64,000 bases of DNA from Bacteroides caccae (GTDB lineage: Bacteria; Bacteroidota; Bacteroidia; Bacteroidales; Bacteroidaceae), in the NCBI RefSeq assembly GCF_002222615.2, contig NZ_CP022412.2, positions 2,170,001 through 2,234,000 of the forward strand, given 5' to 3'. Made by a program: the position numbers and the translations under genes. Under the pieces are notes generated by a model. The model was not told the origin of the DNA. It saw only the letters and a program-made list of their open reading frames with translations, and ran no database searches. Below are positions 36,115 through 44,598 of the stretch, one piece after another. Positions within the stretch are counted from its first letter, which is position 1; every line of letters starts with the position of its first letter.

Positions 36115-36252
36115 AGATAGGGATTGGGACTAAATATAGCAACTGTCGGAAGAAAAATAAAAAAAAACTTCAATCGGTTTATGGAATCTGTGTGAAATCT
36201 GCATCTCTATATCAAAAGCGAATTAATAGTAACATTTTAAAACGATAAAGTT

Positions 36253-38088
36253 ATGAAAGCAAATCAATTCAGAGCAATGATGCTCGTACTGCTCATGGCA
36301 GTTGTTTCTTTAGGTGTGGTGAACGCGCAGACGCTGACTGTGACGGGTACGGTGACGGATGTTGCGGACGGGACTCCGATTGTCGGTTGTTCTGTAATGC
36401 TGAAAGGTACTACCAAAGGTACGGTGACAAATGTAAATGGACAATATGCTATTCAAGCGAAGAAAGGGGAGACGTTGTTGTTTCAGTTTATCGGATACAA
36501 ACAAGAAAGCAGAGTCGTCAAATCTGCCAGACTGGATATCAGGATGAAAGCTGATGAGGTTGCGTTGGAAGAATGCGTGGTGGTTGGCTACGGAACCCGG
36601 AAGACTAAGGCTATAACAAGCGCTTATATGGCGATATGTCCTACACCTGCGTATGATATGTGTGTGAATACGGAAGAATATGGTTCCTTTCAGGAAAATG
36701 GCTTCAAAGAGGTGGCGGATGCAGCGCTTTCTACTTTCTCCATTGATGTAGATGCAGCTTCTTACAGTAATATGCGTCGGTTTGTCAATAAAGGTGAGTT
36801 GCCTCCGGTAGATGCTGTCCGTACGGAAGAACTGGTCAATTACTTTTCTTATGACTATCCGAAACCGACCGGAAACGACCCTGTGAAGATTACAATGGAA
36901 GCCGGAGCCTGTCCTTGGAATCCTGCTAACCGTCTTGTCCGTATCGGACTGAAAGCAAAGGAGATTCCTACGGATAACTTGCCTGCCTCCAATCTGGTAT
37001 TTCTGATTGACGTGTCCGGTTCTATGTGGGGAGCCAATCGGTTGGATTTGGTGAAGTCTTCTCTTAAATTGTTGGTCAATAACTTGCGTGATAAGGATAA
37101 AGTAGCCATTGTTACCTATTCAGGAAGTGCCGGTGTAAAACTTGAATCGACTTCGGGCAGTGACAAGCAGAAGATTCGTGAAGCGATAGATGAACTGACG
37201 GCGGGAGGTTCAACTGCCGGTGGCGCAGGTATTATGCTGGCTTATAAAATAGCGAAGAAGAATTTTATCTCTAATGGTAATAACCGTATTATCCTTTGTT
37301 CTGACGGTGACTTCAATGTAGGTGTTTCTTCGGCAGAAGGACTGGAACAGCTAATCGAGAGAGAACGGAAAAGTGGAGTGTTCCTGACTGTACTGGGGTA
37401 TGGAATGGGTAATTACAAAGATAAAAAGATTCAGGTACTTGCCGAAAAGGGAAATGGTAACCATGCTTATATAGATAATTTGCAGGAAGCCAACCGTGTG
37501 CTGGTCGGTGAGTTTGGCGCTACGCTTCATACGGTGGCGAAAGATGTTAAGTTACAGGTTGAATTTAATCCGGCACAAGTACAAGCGTATCGTCTGGTAG
37601 GTTATGAAAGTCGTCTGCTGAAAGATGAAGATTTCAATAATGATGCAAAAGACGCCGGAGATATGGGCGCAGGGCACACGGTGACGGCTTTCTATGAAGT
37701 GATTCCGGTAGGAGGAAAGAATACGTATGCAGGAAAGGTGGATGAATTGAAATATCAGAAGAAAGAAAAAGTGAGTGTGAAGCCTACCGGTTCTGACGAA
37801 CTTCTGACAGTGAAACTCCGCTATAAGGCTCCAGATAAAGATGTCAGCAGGAAAATAGAACTTCCTTTTGTGGATAATAAAGGTAACAATGTATCTTCCG
37901 ATTTCCGTTTTGCGTCTGCCGTAGCTATGTTCGGGCAGTTACTCCGGGATTCTAATTTCAAGGGTGAGGCTACTTATGACAAAGTAATCAGTCTGGCTAA
38001 ACAGGGATTGGATCATGATGATAAAGGATACAGGAGAGAATTTGTCCGTTTGGTTGAGGCTGCTAAGGGAATACAGCAAGAGAAATAA
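36253..38088 (+). CDS. von Willebrand factor A domain protein with SusC-like N-terminal regulatory domain
   Basis: A 611-aa exported protein (signal peptide to VNAQ26). A CarboxypepD_reg-like domain (~30-105, VTGTVTDVADGTPIVGCSV) ends in ECVVVGYGTRK. Next comes a YfbK-like N-terminal region (AALSTFSIDVDAASYSNMRRF, ~155) and a VWA domain with a complete MIDAS start DVSGSMWG (~253-260), and then the DUF3520-like C-terminus. VWA proteins of this type are metal-dependent adhesion or assembly factors at the envelope. Shares its regulatory domain and GYG motif with the divergent anti-sigma-like protein, which suggests a common pathway. Confidence 0.85.
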   Translation: MKANQFRAMMLVLLMAVVSLGVVNAQTLTVTGTVTDVADGTPIVGCSVMLKGTTKGTVTNVNGQYAIQAKKGETLLFQFIGYKQESRVVKSARLDIRMKADEVALEECVVVGYGTRKTKAITSAYMAICPTPAYDMCVNTEEYGSFQENGFKEVADAALSTFSIDVDAASYSNMRRFVNKGELPPVDAVRTEELVNYFSYDYPKPTGNDPVKITMEAGACPWNPANRLVRIGLKAKEIPTDNLPASNLVFLIDVSGSMWGANRLDLVKSSLKLLVNNLRDKDKVAIVTYSGSAGVKLESTSGSDKQKIREAIDELTAGGSTAGGAGIMLAYKIAKKNFISNGNNRIILCSDGDFNVGVSSAEGLEQLIERERKSGVFLTVLGYGMGNYKDKKIQVLAEKGNGNHAYIDNLQEANRVLVGEFGATLHTVAKDVKLQVEFNPAQVQAYRLVGYESRLLKDEDFNNDAKDAGDMGAGHTVTAFYEVIPVGGKNTYAGKVDELKYQKKEKVSVKPTGSDELLTVKLRYKAPDKDVSRKIELPFVDNKGNNVSSDFRFASAVAMFGQLLRDSNFKGEATYDKVISLAKQGLDHDDKGYRREFVRLVEAAKGIQQEK

Positions 38089-38155
38089 ATATATCCTGTT
38101 AGTATAAGTAAGTTCTCTGTTTGAATGGTAATCATTGATATTGTTATTGGCTAGT

Positions 38156-38216
38156 AAGAGTTCGGGAGGATACACCAACGAAATAACTTTGGCGATATCT
38201 TGCCGAACTCTTTTCT
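38156..38216 (+). terminator. Large-loop terminator hairpin after the VWA gene
   Basis: AAGAGTTCGG at 38156-38165 pairs with CCGAACTCTT at 38203-38212, followed by TTTCTTTAT; the 37-nt loop contains a small CCAA/TTGG stem. Confidence 0.6.
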
Positions 38217-38363
38217 TTATAGATTTCCGCTTCCCGCCTTTCTCATCAATTCCCAATATAAATAGGTGGGTTGTTTTATTTCGCTTTTCTCTATCAGTGG
38301 ACCGAGTTGTTCGGCAAAGTAACTAATCATGGCATTGGGTGTTTCTATTTCTTTTAATCCCAT
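38217..38363 (-). CDS. Possible 48-aa protein overlapping the GH20 stop codon
   Basis: An ORF of 48 codons begins with ATG at 38363, ten bases upstream of the GH20 stop, in a different frame, and ends at 38217. The product starts MGLKEIETPNAMISYF and ends YLYWELMRKAGSGNL. I do not recognise it. It may be a translationally coupled small protein, or a leftover of a removed gene. No separate RBS is apparent, but coupling would not need one. Confidence 0.35.
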   Translation of the reverse strand: MGLKEIETPNAMISYFAEQLGPLIEKSEIKQPTYLYWELMRKAGSGNL

Positions 38364-39913
38364 TGATACCCTTTCTTTACTTCACTTTTTAAGGCCGGTC
38401 CGAATTCGAATCCCATTTGTTCGAACCATTCTTTTCGTTGAAGGATGTTTTGGTGGAACCGGGTAAAGTCAAGTCTCTCTCCCTGATACCACATTTGTTC
38501 TGCCAATGCCAAGATACGGGGAAACAGACGCCGGTCTATCATTCGTTCTGTAACTCCGTCGTCAGTCCACAAAGCACAAGTCATGCCAAGAATTAAAGGG
38601 TCCTTTTGGTTGATCGCCTTGTCGGAAGGATTGTTCTGATATATGTCTTTCAGGTCGAAGGTACGTGTATTGGTATATCCTCTCCAAGGAGTGACCGGGA
38701 AGTTCAGATACGTATAATAATTGGAACTGCAAATAACTGGATAATGGTGTTTAATTGCATTCCGAAGTGCTAGCTCTTTGTGCCCACGGTAGTTCCACCA
38801 TTGAATTACTATGTTGTCCGGTAACGGATATCCGTCATGATAAACTACATCCCCCCAGAATATGGCCTTTCGTCCTTTCGACTTCAGATAATCCGCCATT
38901 TGTGCCGAAAACCATAATTGCAGATCATGGCTATCTTTCAGATTCATTGCTGCAATTCTTTTTTGGCAATCCGGACATTTGTCCCAATTACCTTTTGGAG
39001 CTTCGTCTCCTCCCAAATGTATATAGGGTGAAGGGAAAATAGCACATACCTCATCCAATATATTTTTCAGGAAATGCAGGACTTCTTCTTTTCCTGCACA
39101 AAATATATTTTGAGTAAATCCGTGCTGTGGTACTTCAACAGGTTGACCGAAACAACCGAGTTCCGGATAAGCGGAAAGTGCTGCTTCGGCATGCCCCGGC
39201 ATGTCAATTTCAGGAACGACGGTTATGTTTCGTTCGCTGGCATATTCGATAATTTCCTGTATCTCTTTCTGTGTATAAAATCCTTGTTGTTCTTCTCCTT
39301 TTCCTACCGAGCCTCCTATCTGTGCAAGACGCGGATATTGTTTGATTTCGATTCGCCAACCTAGTCCTTCGGTCAAATGCCAATGGAAATAATTCATTTT
39401 AAGTAATGAAACCATATCAATATATTTCTTGATAGTGGATATTTTCTGGTATTGCCGTCCGGAATCTAGCAGAAAACAACGCCATGGCGTACGGGGAGAA
39501 TCAGAAATATCAGCACAGGCGAAGGTGAGAATTCCTGTTGAACCAGTAACCCATTGCCGCAAGGTTTGTACTGCATGAGTGAATCCTCTTTTATCAGAGG
39601 CGGCTATCACCATTTGTCGCGGACTGATATTTATCCGATAACCTTCGGGAGGAAGCGAAGAATCGGTCATCCAGCGGATTTCGGCTTTAGATGCTTTCTT
39701 CGTCCATTTGACAGAAGCGTTATGAAGTACTTCTGTACGGAAAAGACTTAAATAAAAAGTTGTGGTATCTTCAGCGTATATGGAAATCTTTTTTCTTAAA
39801 GTCAGGTAGCCTTTTTGCATTTCCATTTGATTGGGGGAAGGAAATACAATTTGCCCACAGGCGATAACTGCAAATGATGCGAGAAAGAAAATCGTTAGGA
39901 ATAGATATTTCAT
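38354..39913 (-). CDS. GH20 beta-N-acetylhexosaminidase
   Basis: From the ATG at 39913 (519 aa), the protein has a signal peptide (MKYLFLTIFFLASFAVIACG); the upstream in-frame ATG at 39967 is rejected because it adds 18 residues before it. An N-terminal GH20b domain (~25-140) precedes the TIM barrel with HWHLTEGLGWRIEIKQYP and catalytic Asp303-Glu304 in IHLGGDEAPKG. Glu assists acid catalysis and Asp orients the substrate N-acetyl group. It removes terminal beta-GlcNAc or beta-GalNAc from host glycans or chitobiose. It may be a lipoprotein (Cys near 19). Single gene with a -7 box at 39988-39995. Confidence 0.93.
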   Translation of the reverse strand: MKYLFLTIFFLASFAVIACGQIVFPSPNQMEMQKGYLTLRKKISIYAEDTTTFYLSLFRTEVLHNASVKWTKKASKAEIRWMTDSSLPPEGYRINISPRQMVIAASDKRGFTHAVQTLRQWVTGSTGILTFACADISDSPRTPWRCFLLDSGRQYQKISTIKKYIDMVSLLKMNYFHWHLTEGLGWRIEIKQYPRLAQIGGSVGKGEEQQGFYTQKEIQEIIEYASERNITVVPEIDMPGHAEAALSAYPELGCFGQPVEVPQHGFTQNIFCAGKEEVLHFLKNILDEVCAIFPSPYIHLGGDEAPKGNWDKCPDCQKRIAAMNLKDSHDLQLWFSAQMADYLKSKGRKAIFWGDVVYHDGYPLPDNIVIQWWNYRGHKELALRNAIKHHYPVICSSNYYTYLNFPVTPWRGYTNTRTFDLKDIYQNNPSDKAINQKDPLILGMTCALWTDDGVTERMIDRRLFPRILALAEQMWYQGERLDFTRFHQNILQRKEWFEQMGFEFGPALKSEVKKGYQWD

Positions 39914-39987
39914 AAGATATATGTGTTTATTTGGATTTCGTAAGTAAAATAAGGGAATAACTTGCACTTATTCAAGTCCTAAAAGTA

Positions 39988-39995
39988 CAAATCTA
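39988..39995 (-). promoter_or_regulatory. -7 promoter box TAGATTTG for the GH20 gene
   Basis: Minus-strand match to TAnnTTTG, 74 bp before the ATG at 39913. Confidence 0.45.
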
Positions 39996-40178
39996 TTCCA
40001 AAAAAACAATTATTTATTGAGATAAATTACGAAATCAGAGAAGAATAAGAAAGAACTGTCTGCTATAATAAGTACTTCGGACAGCTCTGATTGATTAAGG
40101 TCTATCTATTGGAACAGATTTATTTAATTTTTAAAACGTCCCAATTTTAATGGGACACTGATGATGTACTTTAATATA

Positions 40179-40227
40179 AGAGATAAAACCGCAAACAGTC
40201 TCATCAACTATTTGCGGTTTTATCTCT
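40179..40227 (-). terminator. Terminator of tRNA-Trp
   Basis: Perfect 17-bp inverted repeat (AGAGATAAAACCGCAAA and its complement) with a 15-nt loop, starting 3 bp from the tRNA 3' end. Confidence 0.8.
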
Positions 40228-40230
40228 TTG

Positions 40231-40303
40231 CACGGGAGGAGAGGCTCGAACTCCCGACACCCGGTTTTGGAGACCGGTGCTCTACCAACTGAGCTACTCC
40301 CGT
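40231..40303 (-). tRNA. trnW: tRNA-Trp (anticodon CCA)
   Basis: A 73-nt cloverleaf on the minus strand: 7-bp acceptor ACGGGAG/CTCCCGT, D-arm GCTC-GAGC with AGTTGGTA, anticodon stem CCGGT/ACCGG with loop CTCCAAA (anticodon CCA), and T-arm with TTCGAGC. The 3' CCA is not encoded. It is isolated from other tRNA genes. Confidence 0.95.
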
Positions 40304-40368
40304 GTTTGCGGCTGCAAAGGTAGTAGAAACTTCCGAATCTGCAAGCGTTCGGGTAAATAAGTTTTGAA

Positions 40369-40728
40369 CTATTTTAATTTTTCCCACTCATCGGGCTTGA
40401 AACCGACCAATACAAAGCTGTCTGTTACTACTAGTGGTCGTTTTACTAATTTTCCGTTTGTAGCAAGCAATGCGATCTGTTCCTCCTCGCTCATGTTTGG
40501 GAGCTTTTCGCTCAGTTTCAGTTCTTTATAAACCAAACCGCTAGTGTTGAAGAATTTCTTGATAGGCAGACCGCTACGCGGAATCCATGCTCTTAATTCT
40601 TCTATTGTAGGATTTTCTTCTACGATAAGTCGATTGGTGTATTCAATGTTATTTTCTGTTAACCACTTCTTGGCTTTTTGGCAAGTACTACATGCCGGGT
40701 ATTGTAAAAACAGAGGTTTCATACGCAA
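40369..40728 (-). CDS. ArsC/Spx family protein (YffB-like)
   Basis: A 119-aa thioredoxin-fold protein. N-terminal LFLQYPACSTCQKAKKWL holds a CxxC motif (CSTC), unlike classical ArsC, which has a single catalytic Cys here. KRPLVVTDSFVLVGFKPDEW is the family C-terminal segment. Members are glutathione- or thiol-dependent reductases or Spx-type regulators; arsenate reduction is possible but no ars operon adjoins. A second ATG 6 bp downstream (40722) is an alternative start. Confidence 0.82.
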   Translation of the reverse strand: MRMKPLFLQYPACSTCQKAKKWLTENNIEYTNRLIVEENPTIEELRAWIPRSGLPIKKFFNTSGLVYKELKLSEKLPNMSEEEQIALLATNGKLVKRPLVVTDSFVLVGFKPDEWEKLK

Positions 40729-40761
40729 TTTATTGTTTAATGATTACTATTACATATATAT

Positions 40762-41340
40762 TTAAAAAAGAATTTGCAAATCCTGATACATAATCCGGTA
40801 AGCAGTCGCTTTCTTGTCTAATGCCAATGGGTATGCCCGTGATGAGGAAGGCATTCGGTAGAGTCGCATGGCGCGACCTTCGAAAATAAATTCCGAGTAA
40901 TCGCCGACTTTGGGTTCCTCTACGTTGAATTGTTGGCGGAGAGTATCTGTGGCTTTCTGTCCCGTAGTGACAATAGCTTTACATTCGGGAAGTTGCCGGA
41001 GCAGTGCTGTCACGTCAGTAGCTTCCACTACTTCGAGAAATTTATCCGATGCATTATCTTGTAATCGGCGAATGGATGAAGCGGTATCGAACAAAGCAAT
41101 TCCCTTTTCATTCAGAAAATCAATAATTCGTTCGCGGCAAAATGCTTTCCGTGTCTCATTCAGAAAATAATCCTTGTCATCGAAGAATAAAATCCCGAAG
41201 ATGCGCCACATATCATTATTGAGGTTCGGATAATAAAATTCCATTGACCAACGTTTTTTTTGTGGTGGAAAACTGCCGAGCATGAGCAGCTTTGCTTTCG
41301 CTGGAAGAAACGGTTCTAACGGATGTTTTTCGATTTCCAT
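40762..41340 (-). CDS. Uracil-DNA glycosylase superfamily protein
   Basis: A 192-aa protein. The UDG-like motif 1 is AKLLMLGSFPPQKKRWSMEFYYPNLNN in which GSFPP replaces the GQDPY type of family 1, and the C-terminal motif is RLYRMPSSSRAYPLAL, with Ser-rich loop for DNA intercalation. This is the Bacteroidetes form of mismatch-specific glycosylase-like proteins. It likely removes uracil or other damaged bases in DNA. Activity is inferred. It begins near a -7 box at 41366-41373. Confidence 0.78.
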   Translation of the reverse strand: MEIEKHPLEPFLPAKAKLLMLGSFPPQKKRWSMEFYYPNLNNDMWRIFGILFFDDKDYFLNETRKAFCRERIIDFLNEKGIALFDTASSIRRLQDNASDKFLEVVEATDVTALLRQLPECKAIVTTGQKATDTLRQQFNVEEPKVGDYSEFIFEGRAMRLYRMPSSSRAYPLALDKKATAYRIMYQDLQILF

Positions 41341-41365
41341 TTTTATGTATCATTTTAATTTCCTA

Positions 41366-41373
41366 CAAAAATA
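41366..41373 (-). promoter_or_regulatory. -7 promoter box TATTTTTG for the glycosylase gene
   Basis: Minus-strand match to TAnnTTTG 25 bp before the ATG at 41340. Confidence 0.45.
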
Positions 41374-41434
41374 ATGATATTGTTCATTTCCCTCAAAATC
41401 AAGATAAAAAATTACTATATTTAAAATATTTAGT

Positions 41435-41442
41435 TATTTTTG
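41435..41442 (+). promoter_or_regulatory. -7 box TATTTTTG abutting the susC start codon
   Basis: Exact consensus with only seven bases before the ATG at 41450, so the mRNA is probably leaderless or starts at an internal TTG codon (41477). Confidence 0.5.
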
Positions 41443-41449
41443 TGGCATA

Positions 41450-44400
41450 ATGAATACACGATTTATTAGAATATCATTGAAAAAAAGAATTTTTATAAGT
41501 TATTGTCTTATAGGATTATTCTTTTTTCTTGGAGAGAACTGTTACGCTTCAAAGCGGCCGGTGTTTAGGGAAACGGTGAGAAAAGCCTCTGCTGATAATT
41601 CAACAGTAAGGGGACGTGTTGTTGATGTCAGTGGTGAACCCCTTATTGGTGCAACGATACGAGAGAAAGGGGGAACCCGTGGAACTGTGACAGACATTGA
41701 AGGAAATTTCATCTTATCTGTGCCGGATAGTGCGGTCTTGCAAGTTTCTTTTGTGGGGTACGAGAGTATAGAAGTCAGTGTAGGGGGTAGAAAGACACTT
41801 GAGATACAGCTTCGTGAAAATACAGTGATGCTTGACAATGTGATTATAACTGCTCTTGGTCTTGAAAAAAAAGAGGCTTCTTTAGCATATTCCATTCAGA
41901 AAGTGAAAGGGGAGGAACTCACCCGTATGAAAGAGGTTAATATGATAACAGCTCTTGCCGGCAAGGCTGCGGGAGTGCAGATAAATAAAAATTCCTCCGG
42001 TATAGGAGGTTCTGCGAAAGTGAGTCTTCGGGGGATTCGTTCCGCATCCGGTGATAATCAGCCTCTTTATGTCATAGACGGCGTGCCGATGTTGAATATC
42101 GGTACTGAACAAGCTTATTCTGCAATCGGTGGTACTGCAAATGCCGGAAACCGGGACGGAGGTGACGGTATCTCCAATTTGAATCCGGAGGATGTGGAAA
42201 GTATCAGTATCTTGAAAGGTGCTCCGGCAGCAGCTTTGTATGGAAGTCAGGCTGCGAATGGGGTTATTCTGATTACTACCAAGAAAGGTAATACTGCCGG
42301 ACAGAGGAATATTTATTTCTCCACCGGATTGACATTTGACAAAGCATTCAGTCTTCCTAAAATGCAGAACTGCTATGGGGTGAGTGATGTTGTAGATAGT
42401 TGGGGAGAAAAAGCGTATCTGCCTACCTCCAATGAATTGAATGATTTTTTTCGTACCGGATTAACTTCCATTACTTCCGTATCCGTCAATTATGGAAATG
42501 AAAAGATACAGACTTATTTCTCTTATGCCAATACTACCGGACGTGGTATTGTAGACAAGAACCAACTGACAAAGCATAACATCAACCTGCGGGAAACAGC
42601 TGTAATGTTCAATCAACGTCTGAAATTGGACGGTAATGTGAACGTGATGCGACAGATTGTAAAGAACAAACCTGTATCGGGAGGTTTTTACATGAATCCT
42701 CTGGTCGGCCTTTATCGTTTTCCCCGTGGGGAAGATTTGTCTTATTATAAGGATAATTATGAAATATACGATCCGGAACGGAAACTGGGGATACAAAATT
42801 GGCATACTTTTACAGAAGATTTTGAGCAGAATCCTTATTGGATACAGAACCGTATACAAAGTAAGGAGACACGTATGCGTAGCATCATCTCTCTCTCAGC
42901 GAATTTGAGGATAAATAGTTGGCTGACTGTCCAGGCTCGTGGTAGTGTTGATTATATATCCGATAAGATGCGCCAGAAATTTTATGCTTCTACTGCTCCC
43001 GCTTTATGTGGGGCAAACGGACGTTATATTGAAATGGATTATCAGGAAACGTTGATTTACGGTGATGTCATGGCTATGGGGAAGAGGAAATGGGAGGATT
43101 TTACGTTGGATGTGGCCATTGGTGGGAGTATCAATGATAAAAATGTCAATTCCACCCGTTACGATTCCAAGAATGCTTCTTTGAAGTATGCCAATGTGTT
43201 TAATTTGGCTAATATCGTAATGAACGGTTCCGCCAGCATTGACCAGAAGATAGATTCCCGACGCCAGTTACAGTCCGTATTTGGTACGGCACAAGTTGGC
43301 TATCAGGATAAGGTATTCCTTGATTTAACAGCCCGTAATGACTGGGCATCGACTTTGGCATATACAAGCCATGAGAAATCCGGATTCTTTTATCCTTCTG
43401 CCGGTCTTTCTTTTCTTATAGACAAATGGATACAACTTCCCGAATGGATTTCTTTTGCCAAACTACGGGGAACATACAGTAAGGTAGGTAATGATATTCC
43501 TCAGTTTATCACAAACTCCGTTTCACATATTACTGCCGGGGGAGAGCTCCAGGCGAATGACGCTGCTCCTTTTAAGGAAATGGAACCGGAAATGACCCAT
43601 TCGGTAGAGGTGGGTACGGAATGGAGGTTCTTCCAAAGTCGCTTAGGCTTCAATCTGACTTATTACCGCACCAATACTCATAATCAGTTTTTCAAACTTC
43701 CCGCCCTTGCCGGAGATATGTATGCATACAGGTATGTAAATGCCGGAGATATACAAAACCGTGGTTGGGAACTGACCGTAGATGCCACTCCGGTACTTAC
43801 TCCGGATTTTACATGGAAAACATCTTTGAATTTCTCGTCCAATAGAAATAAGATCAAAGAACTGCATGAAGAACTGAAAGAGTTAGTTTATGGACCGAGC
43901 AGTTTCTCATCCAGTTATGCGATGAAGTTGGTGAAAGGTGGTTCTATCGGAGATATTTATGGTAAGGCTTTCGTGCGTGATGCCGAAGGGAATATTGTCT
44001 ATCAGACCGAGGGCGACCATAAAGGCCTTCCGGCTGTTGAAGGTGAAGGGAATACAATAAAGGTGGGCAATGCCAATCCACGTTTTATAATGGGGTGGAA
44101 CCATACATTCTCTTACAAAGGCTTCAGTCTCTACTTCTTGTTGGATTGGCGTTATGGCGGCAAGATACTTTCGCAGACACAGGCGGAAATGGATCTCTAC
44201 GGGGTGTCCCAAGTGACAGCGCTGGCTCGTGACAGAGGATATGTAACTCTTGAAGGACAGCAGATAGACAATGTGAAAGGTTTTTATAAGAATATAGTGG
44301 GCGGACGTGCCGGAGTGACGGAATATTATATGTATGATGCTACAAATCTTCGTTTGCGGGAAGTCTCACTGAACTATACTTTTCCGAAAAAATGGATGCA

Positions 44401-44584
44401 GAAAACGAAAGTGCTGAAAGATTTGCAGCTTGCTTTCGTTGCGCGTAATCTTTGTTTCCTGTATAAGAAAGCTCCTTTTGACCCGGATTTAGTACTTTCT
44501 ACCGGAAATGATAATCAGGGAATTGAAGTGTTTGGTATGCCGACAACACGAAGCCTGGGCTTTACTGTGAAATGTGAATTCTAA
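41450..44584 (+). CDS. SusC/RagA-like TonB-dependent outer-membrane transporter
   Basis: A 1044-aa SusC-type protein: signal peptide (~to 35), CarboxypepD_reg-like domain (VRGRVVDVSGEPLIGATIREKGG, ~52-130), TonB-box/plug region beginning LDNVIITALGLEKKEASLAYS, plug with QPLYVIDGVPM, SISILKGAPAAALYGSQAANGV, and a C-terminal beta barrel ending in FTVKCEF. SusC proteins import ligands captured by SusD across the outer membrane using TonB energy. The following genes are susD-like, DUF5020 and a purine permease, which points to a nucleobase ligand rather than a glycan. The -7 box abuts the start codon. Confidence 0.95.
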   Translation: MNTRFIRISLKKRIFISYCLIGLFFFLGENCYASKRPVFRETVRKASADNSTVRGRVVDVSGEPLIGATIREKGGTRGTVTDIEGNFILSVPDSAVLQVSFVGYESIEVSVGGRKTLEIQLRENTVMLDNVIITALGLEKKEASLAYSIQKVKGEELTRMKEVNMITALAGKAAGVQINKNSSGIGGSAKVSLRGIRSASGDNQPLYVIDGVPMLNIGTEQAYSAIGGTANAGNRDGGDGISNLNPEDVESISILKGAPAAALYGSQAANGVILITTKKGNTAGQRNIYFSTGLTFDKAFSLPKMQNCYGVSDVVDSWGEKAYLPTSNELNDFFRTGLTSITSVSVNYGNEKIQTYFSYANTTGRGIVDKNQLTKHNINLRETAVMFNQRLKLDGNVNVMRQIVKNKPVSGGFYMNPLVGLYRFPRGEDLSYYKDNYEIYDPERKLGIQNWHTFTEDFEQNPYWIQNRIQSKETRMRSIISLSANLRINSWLTVQARGSVDYISDKMRQKFYASTAPALCGANGRYIEMDYQETLIYGDVMAMGKRKWEDFTLDVAIGGSINDKNVNSTRYDSKNASLKYANVFNLANIVMNGSASIDQKIDSRRQLQSVFGTAQVGYQDKVFLDLTARNDWASTLAYTSHEKSGFFYPSAGLSFLIDKWIQLPEWISFAKLRGTYSKVGNDIPQFITNSVSHITAGGELQANDAAPFKEMEPEMTHSVEVGTEWRFFQSRLGFNLTYYRTNTHNQFFKLPALAGDMYAYRYVNAGDIQNRGWELTVDATPVLTPDFTWKTSLNFSSNRNKIKELHEELKELVYGPSSFSSSYAMKLVKGGSIGDIYGKAFVRDAEGNIVYQTEGDHKGLPAVEGEGNTIKVGNANPRFIMGWNHTFSYKGFSLYFLLDWRYGGKILSQTQAEMDLYGVSQVTALARDRGYVTLEGQQIDNVKGFYKNIVGGRAGVTEYYMYDATNLRLREVSLNYTFPKKWMQKTKVLKDLQLAFVARNLCFLYKKAPFDPDLVLSTGNDNQGIEVFGMPTTRSLGFTVKCEF

Positions 44585-44598
44585 AGATACGGGAGGAG

